Source: Hymenopellis radicata
Lineage: Eukaryota > Basidiomycota > Agaricomycetes > Agaricales > Physalacriaceae
Reading direction: 5' to 3'
DNA length: 64,000 bases
Assembly (NCBI GenBank): GCA_015501595.1
Contig: JADNRX010000218.1
Coordinates: 28,545 to 92,544, forward strand
This document shows positions 42,376-54,300 of the stretch, one piece after another (the first letter of the stretch is position 1; every line of letters starts with the position of its first letter). The translations under genes were made by a program, and so were the position numbers. The notes below the pieces were generated by a model. That model made no database searches, was not told the DNA's origin, and worked only from the letters and a program-made list of their open reading frames with translations.

Positions 42376-43506
42376 TTACTCATTCATGTACGTCAGCATG
42401 GCCTGTCTTGAAAGTTGCTCCTGTTTGCTCTCCCGAGCGAATCCTCTCTGCCCCCGACCAAACCTTCTCTTCCGCTTCTGCATGTCCTCGTTGGCTTTGA
42501 TATGCGCGGCAAGCGCAGCAGCTCCGTGTACAACGCGTTTCTTGGACTCCTTGTAAGGTCCAACAGTCGTGGCTTTGAGACCAATACCCAAGCGATCAGA
42601 TTTGAGAACGGTGGGGAGGGGAGTGATAAGCGCTTTCCGATCCGAGGACGAAGATGGTGGCGATACCGCTTGCTCGGTCGCGTCCTGCTCAGGCTCCACT
42701 AAGCCCGAGGACTCGGAATCGCCATCAGAGTCGGACTGAGAGCCAGTCTCAGAGTCCGACAGGGTCAAATCGACGACCGAAACTTTCCTGACCTCCAGCA
42801 CCTCATCATCTCCAGTTGGGACCTCGACCAATTCCTCCTTTACCTCAGACCGTACTGCTCGCCGTTTTCCCTTTAGGTTAGGACGCATATCGATCCGCAT
42901 CCGCTTTCGCCTGATAACGTCTGGTCCGAGAGCTTCGCCTTCATTCCAACCGCTCTTTTCGAGCATGTTGAAGCCTTTGTTGGATGGACCAATGGCAAGG
43001 AAAACAGGCGGTTTGAACTGGGGTTCAGATGGCAGCGGCGGAGGTTCTCGAGCAAGAATATCAGCGAGTGTAGATGTTGAGGACGAGGACGAGGAAGATG
43101 TGGGCTCCGACCTAATTGCATTGCGAATGAACCATATACTATTGTCTGCAGTTTCTCGAGAAGACCGGGATGGAATTGAAGCTGGCGTAGATGAACCGCT
43201 TGTAGACGGCGTAGAGGTAGTACTAGCACGATTCAGCGACTTGTACCACCCAGCTATTTGATTGCTGGGCGCTTGCTGTTGTGTAGGTTGTGGCGGCTGG
43301 TAAACGTTCCACTCGCCGTCCTGGATAGTAGCGGGCACGAAGCGAGGCGGCGGCGGCAGGCGGCGCTTGAATGTGATGGATGACTCTTCCTGCCATAACT
43401 TGGCAATGTCCTCTGAATCCGCAGGCAACTGGCCAGTCTCGCGTTCGAGCTGTTCGCGGTCTTCAGGATCATAGAACGAGTAGATCGTGTGGCTCGTCGT
43501 CGCCAT
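42376..43506 (-). CDS. G-patch domain protein
   Basis: Single exon, about 376 residues, ATG at 43504-43506 (MATTSHTIYSFYDPEDREQL). The G-patch is split by an acidic insert: NKGFNMLEKSGWNEGEALGP, then after about 100 residues DRLGIGLKATTVGPYKESKK. The C-terminus is basic (MQKRKRRFGRGQRGFARESK). G-patch proteins bind RNA or activate DEAH helicases in splicing or ribosome assembly; this architecture resembles GPANK1-like proteins, but the partner is unknown. It is divergent from RMT2 with only 50 bp between the two start codons. Confidence 0.8.
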   Translation of the reverse strand: MATTSHTIYSFYDPEDREQLERETGQLPADSEDIAKLWQEESSITFKRRLPPPPRFVPATIQDGEWNVYQPPQPTQQQAPSNQIAGWYKSLNRASTTSTPSTSGSSTPASIPSRSSRETADNSIWFIRNAIRSEPTSSSSSSSTSTLADILAREPPPLPSEPQFKPPVFLAIGPSNKGFNMLEKSGWNEGEALGPDVIRRKRMRIDMRPNLKGKRRAVRSEVKEELVEVPTGDDEVLEVRKVSVVDLTLSDSETGSQSDSDGDSESSGLVEPEQDATEQAVSPPSSSSDRKALITPLPTVLKSDRLGIGLKATTVGPYKESKKRVVHGAAALAAHIKANEDMQKRKRRFGRGQRGFARESKQEQLSRQAMLTYMNE

Positions 43507-43556
43507 GGTGGTGGTGGTCAAAAGTCAAGTGACGCTTTCTTCCTCTTTCCGCCATC

Positions 43557-44883
43557 ATGTCTGATGGCATCGATGACGGCGCTGTGCACGCTCTGACAAT
43601 CCTTGGGGAGCACCTCGTTAATACGATTATCGCAGGCGAACCTTTCGCCACCGTCAAGGAAATTCTCGACAATGGCGCGCCAGTCTGGTATCAAAATGAA
43701 AGCGAAGGCCTGTCTCCCTTACACGCCGCCGCATACACCCAAAACGCCGAACTGGTAAAATATGTCATCGCGGAAGGCGCCGTGTGGAATGCGCGTACGT
43801 GCGTGCTGTCCTTTCTGCATTTTTCTGCGGCCTAACTTTCGCAGTGGATAATCAGAAGAACTCGGCAGGCGATATAGCCTTGTCGTTCAACAACCAGGAG
43901 ATATACCATTCAATACGCGATGCTGGAATACGCGCAGAGATGCTCCTGGCTCTGTTATCCGCGTCCAGTGCGCCACCCTCGAGCTCGGGCGTGCTTCATA
44001 TTCAAAGCACGGATTCTACTGCAGCTGGCTCGACCGATGTCTATCTGACCTCCAAGCTTACATTCAAAACTGACGAACACGGCCAAGAAATCTGCGTCGT
44101 TAATGCTGGCGGTGAGGAGGAAGTTGGCGTTATGATGGGCTGGGAACGACCGATCATGGAGCAGACAGTCAAAGCACTTGTTCCAGAAACTAATGTCTCT
44201 GGACTGCGAGTGTTGAATGTCGGCTTTGGCTTAGGGATAGTAGGTCACTTGTACATATTATTTGCAGCACAGCTGACCGCTCTCACAGATTGACTCTCTT
44301 TTCCAAAAGCTCCTAACGCCACCTGAACACCATGTTATAATTGAGGCTCATCCCGATGTCTTGCAACACATGCGTGCACTTGGCTGGTACGAGAAGCCCG
44401 GTGTCACTATCCTCGAGGGAAAATGGCAAGACTTTGTCAGCTCTGAACAATTGTTCTCGTTGTGTGGCGGTTTTGACGTTGTCTATACTGGTACGCGATT
44501 CTCCATGGCATCTGGTTCCTTGACTTGAATTTTCTTAGATACATTCTCGGAGGACTACGCTGCGCTGCACCAATTCTTTGAGCATCTTCCAGATCTTCTG
44601 GATGGTCCTGACGCACGGTTCAGCTTCTTCAATGGTCTTGGAGCGACCAGTAAGTATCCATTTCCACGTATTTACTCAGCCATTGATGATTTTCCCAGAC
44701 CTCTTATTCTACGACGTATATACCCGTATATCCGAACTGCACCTTGCTGAGGTCGGGGCAGATGTCGATTGGTTCGACGTCGATGTTAGTGACGACGCGT
44801 ACGATCGCTGGGGAAAGACGCGCGAGTATTTCAACCTGCCGATATATCGTTTGCCTGTTGGGAAGATGAATGTAATGGGATAG
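43557..44883 (+). CDS. RMT2: RMT2, protein arginine delta-N-methyltransferase
   Basis: Five exons, all in frame: 43557-43794, 43845-44239, 44289-44488, 44539-44649 and 44699-44883. The N-terminal half has an ankyrin-like segment ([20 protein letters not shown]). The methyltransferase half has the SAM-binding loop [18 protein letters not shown], acidic ends [12 protein letters not shown], and the product-side block [20 protein letters not shown], with C-terminal [14 protein letters not shown]. Yeast Rmt2 methylates the delta nitrogen of an arginine in ribosomal protein L12. The length of about 390 residues is normal for the family. No break was found. Confidence 0.92.
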
Positions 44884-45035
44884 TAGGGGATAGTGTGTGA
44901 GCGTCAGCACTTTAAATAGAGTCTGATGGGTTTCGGACCTTCGGTCTCCGGTCGCAATGCGAGCCGCATGCTTGATAAGATGGATCATTTTGATGCAGAA
45001 TGAGCCATTTTCGCAAACTTGGTTGACTACCTACC

Positions 45036-45862
45036 ATGAGTGGTGCACCTTACCTCCCCCTCGACAATGGCTACGAAAGGCCACACAAGCCCACTCGCAA
45101 ACTCCTCTGGTTTCTGGGTGGCGGGGCTGCAACCCTGCTGCTGCTTGCTGCAGCTGCGGGTATAATATCGCACACGCCGACGGCAAAAGTGCCTCTAGCA
45201 GTGACCAAGGTCGTTATCTGATAACCTCCGCGGAGGGATCAACTTCTAAATTCTTCCTCAGGCCAGAGTCGTTCTCAGTGGCGACTCCAGTGTCCGCGGA
45301 ACGGTCATCTTCGAGCAAGCCGAGTTTAAAGGACCAGTAACGGTGTCTGGAGAGCTGACGGGTCTCGATCCCTCCTCTGCACGCGGATTCCATATTCAGT
45401 GAGCACTTTTTTGTGTACACCTCAGCTTTCTGAATCCCTTTTTCAAGTCAATTCGGCGACCTCACCAACGGCTGCGTCTCTGCTGGGCCGCACTTCAACC
45501 CGTTCGGGAAAACCCACGGCGCACCCGCAGATGATGAACGCCACGTGGGCGACTTGGGCAATATTGAGACAGATGAGGATGGTGTCGCGTCATTCGTGCT
45601 CACCGATGAGCTGCTCACTCTGAATGGACCTCGGAGCATTATTGGGTTAGTCTCTGATCACCAAGGGGATCTGCTTTGCTTAGATGTCCCGACTTTCTAG
45701 ACGCGCTGTCGTTGTGCACGCTGGTACTGACGATCTTGGACGCGGCGACAATGAAGAGTCTCTCAAAACTGGCAATGCTGGAGGGCGCGCTGCGTGTGGT
45801 GTTATTGGTACATTTCTTCGTTTTCCTCTGATTTCTTCTGACGTGTTCCAGGATTGGCTTGA
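45036..45862 (+). CDS. Cu/Zn superoxide dismutase with N-terminal membrane anchor
   Basis: Five exons: 45036-45209, 45262-45398, 45448-45645, 45701-45807 and 45852-45862. Copper and zinc ligands are all present: [32 protein letters not shown] and [14 protein letters not shown]. The disulfide cysteines are in TNGCVSAG and AACGVIG. The SOD domain starts at about residue 60. Before it lie a short N-terminal tail and a hydrophobic helix ([19 protein letters not shown], residues about 23-45), so this is predicted to be a type II membrane protein with the enzyme outside the cytosol, unlike the cytosolic SOD1. The exon structure is intact. It dismutates superoxide to peroxide and oxygen. Confidence 0.9.
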
Positions 45863-45934
45863 TGTATAGCGTGATTGCACGCGACAAAAATGGAACACTT
45901 GTTATAATCCCATATGCAATATACAAGACTCTTA

Positions 45935-47352
45935 CTATTGGCACTGTAGAACGCGTCGGCTAAGCACTTGCATAGCTCATCAAATTGACATACCTGGTAA
46001 TAGTAATCCGAGAGGACGACACATTTCGTACCGGAAACACAGGCGGTCGCGCCTGACCAGCCGATTCCTAAGATACCGGCGCGTTCAGCGTTCTCACAAC
46101 GCTAAAAATACAAAGACTTCTTACCTCCACACTGTCCCCACTGTGTCTGCGTCGCACCAGCCGCGCTCGTCGTTGTCGACGCCACAACAGTCGTACTCGC
46201 CTGGCCCTGAGTCGTCGATACGGGCGCGCTGGTGGTGCTGCCGCCGGTGCTGTTCCCGGCCCCAATAGCAGTGGTAATCGTCCCGCTCTCGACGTATACG
46301 CCGCTAATGTACCAGTCCTCCGGCGGGTTGCCCTGCACGATGCGCAAGACACCGACGTGGAAGTCGGCCGAGTTGGTGGAGGTGCTGGCGGAGACGTTGT
46401 TGACGACCTTTGTGAGAGGGGAAGCCCCCGTGGAGGCCCAGAGACCGACGGTGCTCGCGCTGAACTGTTGACAGTTTTAGTCTTCGAGGGAAGCAGGCGC
46501 AATTGAGAATGACTTGAACGGACGTTGATTTCGTAGGCAAAGTTGAACCATGTGTCGGCGGTGAAGGGGGTGCCCCATTGTCTTGCGCCAGATACCATCC
46601 ATTGGAGGTCAGTCGGAGTCGGGCTAACGCCATATTTAAGCTAACATAGACGGTTCAGTTTACAACTTTCCGCCGAAATGAAGGATCGATCGTTGGCGTA
46701 CCTCTGTAAAGTGGCTCTCGAAAAACAGAACTTGGTGTTCCTTAGTAGACTGTACCGACAGGTCAGTTCCAACTCTCGGTTCTCAGGCATCGCTTACATC
46801 AGGAGGGTTGGTATCGGTGCGCTTTACGGAGAAATGGTAATACAACGTTCCCGTTCCCAAGTTTGCGGCCTACTCAGCTCAATGTTGTCAAATCATGCAT
46901 GCCCGCGGCGGTCAAAGCTGGACATACTTACGGTTTGAGGAATCAACTCCGTACGCTCCATCGTCTGCCCATTCCACGTCGCATTAGCAGATATCGTCAC
47001 TTTCAGGCCCTTGGACTCGGACGTGATGGCGGGGTTCTTGAATGACGGATCCAAGGCGAGGTAATCCGACGTCGGCCCGCTTCCGTGGATGTACTACCAT
47101 TGAACGTTTGCAAGTCCATTCAACCCTCCGAATTCCGTAAAAAGACCCACCCATTGGTATTCTCCGACCTGGTTAGACCACGACCCTAGAATCATTATTT
47201 AGACGTGACATCGAAGAAACCAACACAACCCACGCACACTTATCGAAATCCGCCACAGTGCTGTAGTAGTCAAAGTTGCCCGACCACACCGTCGTCCCAG
47301 CACGAGCGAGCCCAGCGAACAAAGAAGCGAAACCGATCAAGCCCAACATCAT
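45935..47352 (-). CDS. GH131 beta-glucanase with C-terminal CBM1
   Basis: ATG at 47350-47352. Signal peptide MMLGLIGFASLFAGLARA, then the GH131 core: TTVWSGNFDYYSTV, WSWSNQVGEYQWYIHGSGP, DYLALDPSFKNPA, GQTMERTELIPQT, HQVLFFESHFTELKYGV, TPFTADTWFNFAYEINF, ADFHVGVLRIV and EDWYISGVYVESG. A Ser/Thr linker leads to a CBM1: WGQCGGIGWSGATAC, then CVVLSDYYYQCQ, with a 51-nt intron just before the last residues and stop at 45935-45937. GH131 enzymes cleave beta-1,3, beta-1,6 and beta-1,4 glucans and are secreted during plant or fungal cell-wall attack. All eight junctions keep frame. A paralog lies at 49246-50995. Confidence 0.9.
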
Positions 47353-47962
47353 TCAAGTTGTGATTTGGCGATCTCGAGGCTCAATGACAGTTATATATAG
47401 TAGCGACGTCCTGCTGAATATCGGTGAACATCTTGGCATATGACTTTTGACGCGAGGATAATAATCGGGCGCGGTGAATTGAGGAGCCAGTGTTGGAGGT
47501 GATCAAGGGAAAATCGTCGCCTCGGGGAAACCCAATGAGACGCGCTGCTTCAAGCATCCGAGGGTCAGTAATTCTATGTATATCTCCGGGATTTAGAGAT
47601 GATGATGCCCTACGTTCCGTTTTTTGATCAGCGGCGATTAGTGCAGACTGACGCCGAATGGTGACGACCAGTCTGGGATCAGGTCACGGTGTAGACTGGC
47701 TGAAATGTCCGGAGTGATGGTAATTGGCGTTTGAGACCCGTGAAAGAGCTTCGTGGACGTGAGTTTCCAATCAAACTATGACTGGGGTTGGCAGAAAGAG
47801 ACGAGTAGTAAGGTGTATCCCAGACACCTACATCACATACAAGAACAACACCTCTGTTCGGATGCTAAGAGAACAACATGGTGGTACAAAGCTAAGGAAG
47901 AAGTCGGTACATAGCTAAATACGGAAATGTAAACCCTAACCCGAAAATGTCTAAATCCAGGT
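47353..47962. other. Intergenic, GH131 promoter
   Basis: About 610 bases upstream of the GH131 start, ending at the stop of the nuclease-like gene. The left part (47370-47700) should hold the GH131 promoter. Two short frames near 47830-48220 overlap the neighbour in other frames. No element or RNA gene was recognised. Confidence 0.4.
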
Positions 47963-49034
47963 TTACTCTGCCCCTGCCCTCGCATCGGCATCAATGCTGC
48001 ATCCATGTATAATGCTGCTCCGAATATGCTGCAGACGTGTTGGTGTGGGTGAAATGAGGAGAGGAAGGTTGAAGCGAGTGCGGGTAGCACTGTCGGGGAC
48101 AAAGGCATCTGTGGGGATTTGATAGACACCTTCATCTGGCACCCCGTCTGTCCAATCACCAACATAGAGCTTAGTAGGCACGGGGAGGCCACGATCATTC
48201 TCCACCATTTGCCAGTGTTCAACAATGATCTTAGGTGTGTCGTTTGCCAAATTCGAGAGTGGGAGAGTAATTGCGATGAGAATGACCAGTTTTACCTGGC
48301 ACTGAGTCTACCAAGGCTTATATCAGGCAACAGCAGTCTGCATTTTAGCAAACTCACGGATTTCAACCACCAGGACGCGTCTGCCTGCAACTCAAACAAT
48401 TGCTCACTGGCACCTACTTCGACAACCACACTTGGTGATTTACTTCCACTTGGATAAAAAGATTCGTCGGCCTCTTTCCGCTCCTTGTTGGGGGTGGCGA
48501 TGCGTGTAGCTAGAAATAGAAAATATATGAGAATTGCAAAAAGCAGCGCACAAACTGACAATGAACATACTAGTGCTTCCCATGGCGTCATAAAGATCGC
48601 AGCAATCGTAGGCTGGTTGCAGAAAACTGTTGAAAGTGAGGTCGATGACCCGCATGAACGTGCGGCTCGCGGCGTCGCGGGCGCCGCACGGCATCCATCT
48701 TATAACGAGATCATCAACGGTGTAGCAAACACTACACCATTATGAGGTGACTGAACACAGCGCACCAAACTTGACGTACCGCAAGCCTTTGCGACCATGC
48801 AAAGTGGCAAGCATTTCATCCACCGCCATGAGCGTGTCCGGCTTGACTCGAAAATGAAGACAAAACGGCTCTCTGCGTATTGTTCAGCAAAGAAGGTCTC
48901 GTGTAGTGGGCATCTAAGACATACTGTGCCTCCCACTTCGTCAAAATGGCTTGCTTGATATCCTGGGTGGTGTGGAACAGTCGCGGTGAGGGAGACGACT
49001 GTGTCGCCTCAAGAGTGGCGACAGTAGTGGCCAT
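47963..49034 (-). CDS. Uma2-like (PD-(D/E)XK-type) fungal protein, one or two frameshifts
   Basis: Best ATG at 49032-49034 (MATTVATLEATQ). Exons then read HFDEVGGTVCLRCPLHETFF, LMAVDEMLATLHGRKGLR, VDDLVIRWMPCGARDAA, RIATPNKERKEADESFYPSG, SVVVEVGASEQLFELQADAS and VKLVILIAITLPLSN, ending in SIDADARAGAE. The block 'ADxSF ... VVEVGxSE ... DAxWWL ... VKLVILI' is that of a basidiomycete family distantly like Uma2 PD-(D/E)XK nucleases, with candidate catalytic Asp in KEADESF and Glu in VVVEVG. Nuclease activity is only an inference. A G is missing at about 48846-48850 (FIFEVKPDTL is restored by one base), and the start of exon 1 may have a second indel. It sits between the two GH131 genes. Confidence 0.55.
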
Positions 49035-49245
49035 CGAAATGGTTCCTGATTGGAATCGGTGTCGTTTATGGCGTAAATCGAGACAGATCGACTCTGATCG
49101 AGACGTGATTGGAGGAGGCACGCCTGAGTGAAGATGAGGTAGCCAAACAGGAATAATAATAAAGCATTTTGAAGGAACGTGGACAAGGTATATAGGCAGC
49201 TATGGGTTCAATCGCATGGAAGGATTAATGAGTAGAAGTATCTCT

Positions 49246-50995
49246 TTATGCGGACACACACTGGGAATAGTCTGGAAACACGATCAGCCAGGACAAGGCA
49301 CATTAAGAATCGTTTCAACGCACAAGTATTCCAGTTTGTGCACGTCCAGCCATCTTGACACGTCGTTCCGCCTGTCCAGTTCGCCCCTTTGGGATATCAA
49401 GTCAGGCAAACGATGATTATACACAGAAGGGAAAAACGTACCTCCACACTGACCATAATGAGCAATAGTTTCCGAGGATGTGGATGAAGGAGAGCCGCGC
49501 TAGACGACGAGGACACTACAACAGTTGCGCTAGTTGTGACAACTGGAGCGGTGGCAATCGTAGATGAAGGAGTGCTCGTAGTAATATACACATCGCATTC
49601 CTCATCGTCGCCGCCATCCTCGACGACAGCGCTAGATGCCGCGGCAGGGCTAGTGCAATGGTGGAAGACGGAATACTGGTGGTAATATACACATCGCATT
49701 CGTCGTCACCAACGTCCGTACTCGACGTGGCGGCGGGCGCGCTTGATGTTACGACCGCGCTCGAAACCGAACTGGAAACAATCCCGGACGCGCTTGGCGC
49801 GAGGGAGCTGATACTAGCGCCAACACTGCTGCTTGGAGGGTAGCTGGCAGCGCTTGACACAACTTGCGCGACAGATGTAGTAGACTCTCCCGTCGCAGAC
49901 GTATTCCCGACCGCGCTCGGAGCACTGTCCGATCCACTTCCTATGCTAGTAGTAATGTCTCCATTCTCGATGTACACGCCACTGAGGTAGAAGTCCTCCA
50001 CCACATCTTGGACATCGAGGCGCAGAACGCCAACGTGGAAGTCGGCAGAATTGGTGGAGGTGCTCGCAGAGACGTTCTCGACAACCTTGTTAAGCTCAGC
50101 GCCGTCGGTGGACGCCCAGAGTCCGACAGTGCTGCCGTCAAACTGGGGTTCATAGTTAGATGGAGGATATAGGAATAGGTGCTTGTACTAACATCGATCT
50201 CATAGGCAAAGTTTGTACCAGGTACCAGCATCGAATGAGACGCTGTACTGGCTGGCTCCTCCGACCATCCATTGCAAGTCAGTTGATGTTGGGTCAACGC
50301 CATATTTGAGCTATCATATAATGAGTAGTGTTCGAACGTAATCATCCTCTTCCTACCTCAGTGAAATGGCTTTCGAAGAACATGATTTGGTGCTCCACAA
50401 TGGACTGCCAGAGTCAATCAGTGTGGAAGCTCGTAACTAAACTTAGAGGCTTACATCGGGAGGGTTGGTGTCCGAGCGCATGATAGAGAAGTGATAATAC
50501 ATAGTCCCTGTGCCCAAGTCTTCGCTCTATGTTGCACTTGGTCAGTAGTTTGCCTCCCACGAGTCGATCGAAACCCCACAGTTTGCGGAATGAGCTCTGC
50601 GCTCCATAGTTTGCCATTCCAAACAGCACCAGAGTTGATGGTAAGCTTCAGACCGGTGGACTCTGAAGATGCAGGGTTCGTGTAGGACGGATCCAGCGCG
50701 AGGTATTCAGAGGTAGCACCATCACCGGAATGTACTAGAAAGAGGAAGAATATTAATGAAGGCCTCAAGACAAGGTTAGTCACGTACCCACTGGTACTCT
50801 CCAACTTGGTTAGACCATGACCCTATGAAGGAATCAGACACAACCGACACGTGAATCGAACCAGTCAAAGAACTCACATTCATCAAAAATCCTCACGGTC
50901 GCGTAGTTGTCGAAGCTGCCCGACCAGACCGTCGTCCCAGCTCGGGAAAGACCAGCCAACACCGAGGCAAGAACCAAATGTGAAGTAGAAAACAT
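49246..50995 (-). CDS. GH131 beta-glucanase with long linker and CBM1, paralog
   Basis: ATG at 50993-50995. Signal peptide MFSTSHLVLASVLAGLSRA, then TTVWSGSFDNYATVRIFDE, SEYLALDPSYTNPASSES, GLKLTINSGAVWNG, and EDFYLSGVYIENGDITTS. The Ser/Thr-rich linker is far longer than in the sister gene and contains a tandem duplication of an ECDVYITTSxPSSTIA unit. The CBM1 is complete: HYGQCGGANWTGGTTCQDGW, then, after a 51-nt intron, YYSQCVSA and stop at 49246-49248. Two single-base deletions in the linker (about 49655 and 49495) are needed to keep the frame into the CBM1; both lie in short C or G runs. It probably arose by duplication of the 45935-47352 gene or the reverse. Confidence 0.85.
49550..49748 (-). 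repeat. Tandem duplication in the GH131 linker, about 95-105 bp unit
   Basis: Two adjacent copies (about 49550-49653 and 49655-49748) share gtaatatacacatcgcattc and similar flanks. Translated, each gives (E)ECDVYITTS(I/T)PSSTIA followed by Ala/Ser-rich sequence. This is an internal linker expansion, consistent with recent replication slippage in a Ser/Thr-rich region. Confidence 0.75.
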
Positions 50996-51362
50996 AACGA
51001 AAGGAAAAACTGACCCCAGACGAAATTTACAAGGCGCTTTTATGGGGAGGCCTTGGAGTCTCGGTGGCCGGAATATAGCAACGTCTCGACTACAATAGTA
51101 TGATGGAGCTCTCCGGCCATACGATATCGATGCGAGGAGGAATTCGGAAGTAGCAGAGGGTCCGCGCAAGGCAGCAGCACAACGACTGAGTATCCTTCCA
51201 AAGGAACATAATCGCTTAGCAGTGGCGCGTCGCGGAAACCGCGAGCCAGTCCTTCGTGTCAATTACTGCGTTCATTATTTCTTTCATTGTACATTAACCT
51301 GCTTCCGGGTATCGTGAATTCATAAACATATGGCCAAAAATCTTTACACGAGAAAAAAATAC
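50996..51362. other. Intergenic, GH131 promoter and channel 3' flank
   Basis: About 370 bases between the GH131 start and the stop of the CSC1-type gene, both minus strand. No open frame or repeat of note was recognised. It presumably contains the GH131 promoter. Confidence 0.4.
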
Positions 51363-54300
51363 TCAGTCATCACCATTCCTCGAGGCCGGACGAGGAGGCG
51401 TCAAGAGCGCCGCATCTACTTGAGACGCGTTTGTTTTCTTGAACATCCAGGATGTCAAGAACGATCTTGTCGTGTTCGCTTGAGCTTCTTCACTCTCAAG
51501 CCTGTCAACAAATGCTTCCTCCTCTTCAGCCATGACCTCCCGTAAGATCGCATGATGAGCAGAAATGTTCTCTGCGCGCCGGAGTGGTGCAAAATTCAAC
51601 GAGGAAAACGACGCATTCGCCGCGAAATCAGCTTGTGCATGAGCGTCAGGGCGTAAAGTGCCGACTCTTGGTGTAGAGTGCATTCGGGGCGCGGGAATCC
51701 AGTTGTGGTGATGATTCCAGGCGAAGAGACGAATCCGTGCGCGGCCCTGGTTGTGCTGGAAGCTCGCGCGGACTGTGCGGGATGGTCGCTTGCCGCCCTG
51801 GAGACACTGAAACGACGGCCGGAATCAGGTCGGGGAGGTTCTAGAGTCGTCATTATAGAATTGGACCGCAGTCTAGCGGCTGTACTGCCTTCTGAGAAAG
51901 ACCTGTATGATTTGATGAACGGACGATTTATGCTGCCCTGGGGTCTGCACTGGAGCCCGTGCGGACGATGTCGATAAGTCGATGGCCTTCGCGGACGAAT
52001 CTGTTCGATGTCAGATTCTCCAGCTTCCACTCGCTTAGCGATGGCGATAGGAAGCTCGATCTCCTCAGTGCGTCAACATCGGCAACTCCAAACAAGGATC
52101 CCGAGCTGGGTAGTCCTGAGAGAGAAGGCTGTAAAGTGGGCGTCATGAGCGATGGTTCCAATGATAGGTTCGACATCAGCATTGGAGAATCCAACTCAGT
52201 AAATCCAACCCAGGTTCCAAGTTTACCGGTGGATGACTCCACGGTAATCGACGTTTTCATGTCGACTGTGTCATCCAGGTCAAGGATTCCGCAGGGATTT
52301 CGGGGGAGCCAGAGGACGTTGCTGATGGGCCTGACATAGTATGGATTATCGTACGGCAAATCCGGTGTCATCAGATCATCCCAAGCCACGGGTGGTGGAT
52401 GTGTAACAACAGGACCAGTGAAGTCATCTTCGTTGTGAACCTTAGGCTCGACGTCGATGGACAGGGGGAAAGGATCAGCGTGTTTTTCTGTAGGTATGTG
52501 CGATGGGATGCTCGGACTATTCTCTGGTGACCTCGAACAGATGCGGGAGAAAGACGCCGGAGTAGGTCTGAAGGGGTTGGGTTGTCGAGTAAGAGGGCTG
52601 TGGTGGCGAACAGTACCATACGAGAAGGTGACCCATTCAGGAATGCGGAAATTGAACTTCCCAGGCTTCGAATGAGTTATCAGCCCGTGGATGTCAGGTT
52701 CAGTGGAATTTTCAGAGTCGTCCCGTTCCGCCTCGTGCGCATCATCTTCGAGAGAGACGCGCAGACGGCGTTGGCTTCTACAATGTCGTCGTGTTCAAAC
52801 TGCGCGCGACACATTCGTGTCATCCTGAGGAAGGCTTCAGCGCACAGACGGTGGAAAGAGAGTTCTGACATACATAATCTTGAAGATCGACGTGAGAATA
52901 ATCAACACGGCGGCCAGTCCAACATTCGCCGTTTTCTTGAGAACAACCATGTACGCCAAGAAGACGCCCTGGAGGTGTATCAGTAGGTACTTAAGACTAG
53001 ACCAAATGAGCCGACCTGTGATAGAACTAAGCCTACACTGCGTTAGCCAGAATCAATGAACAAGTAAGAAACTGATGCCTACCATCTAATGAATATCGAA
53101 CTATACGAATAAGGATAAGTTTCCCGTCCCCCTCGTAGTTTTTAGCATAGATGTGTATTAACTAGTCGAGTGTTAATGAACCATTTCCGCAAACCCGCAT
53201 CGAGACGTACCTGGTTTTTTATTACACCTGGACAACGTGAGATCAACAGTGTGGCTGGAAACAAAGAGAAACCCAAGCACCTGTTTCAACAAAGAAGTAG
53301 AATGTTCCGAAGGGCAACACGAATGGATTGAGCACAGCAAACACCACGAGCACGTGGATCAACAGCAAATGAGTTGGAAGCCAGTCTAGAAATGAGTTAG
53401 AGAATGGCGGGCATATGAACTATTCCCGTACAATAATAGTTGAAGGTACGCGGACGAATGCCCGCAGCGCGTTTCCGCCTGTCAAGAAATCAATTAAATG
53501 ACATGATGGAGACGACCGGGGTTAAGTACTTACGGGGTCACTTGGCTTCGCGTAGTGGGATACATAATAAGAGGAAGCTGGAGACTTCAATGAAATGGTT
53601 CCAATGAAGAAAGACGAACTTACACCGACTAAGCGATTATCAGCTATGGGGCCACACAAGGAATAGAGAAGAACGCACGGAGAGCAATTTCAAAGCCACC
53701 GTGCATAGCAGTCGTGAATATTTCTGAAGATACGTGTCAATGTTCGAATATATGCGTCACAACGAAGGGCACTCACGCCAGCCAACATAGAAAGGCCCAG
53801 CCGAGGGGAAACTACTGGCAACAATTTCAAGAATATCGGGCGGAGAAGCGCTCTGTCTGAACGAGTCCAAAAAGGACTGTAGAGCGGCAGTTCCAACACA
53901 GAAGAAAACCAAGACGTTGACAATGAGAAACTTGTAATATCTAGTCATGATCCTGTCGTGCATAGCGGATAGTGTCGTGATAGTGTGCGCCTTCTTGGCG
54001 ATCAGTAAGAGTATAAGAGGGATGAGAAGAGCGAGTAAGCGACGAGAAGGGTAGGCAAGAAGGATTGTATGACTTCTTCCTCCCATTCGTGCTTGTCCAA
54101 ATAAGCTTTCTGCGGAATGTCTGTGAGCAATGAACAACAAATATTTGACGTAACTTACAAGTCCAGGCCAGAAGGCACTGATATTCTGAATGGACACCAA
54201 ACCGACGAGAAGAGACACGGGGAATAGCCAAAACACAGTGAAAGCCCACACGCCGAGACTGACGACCCAGTCTTTGACGAACTGTAGAGACGTGAACACG

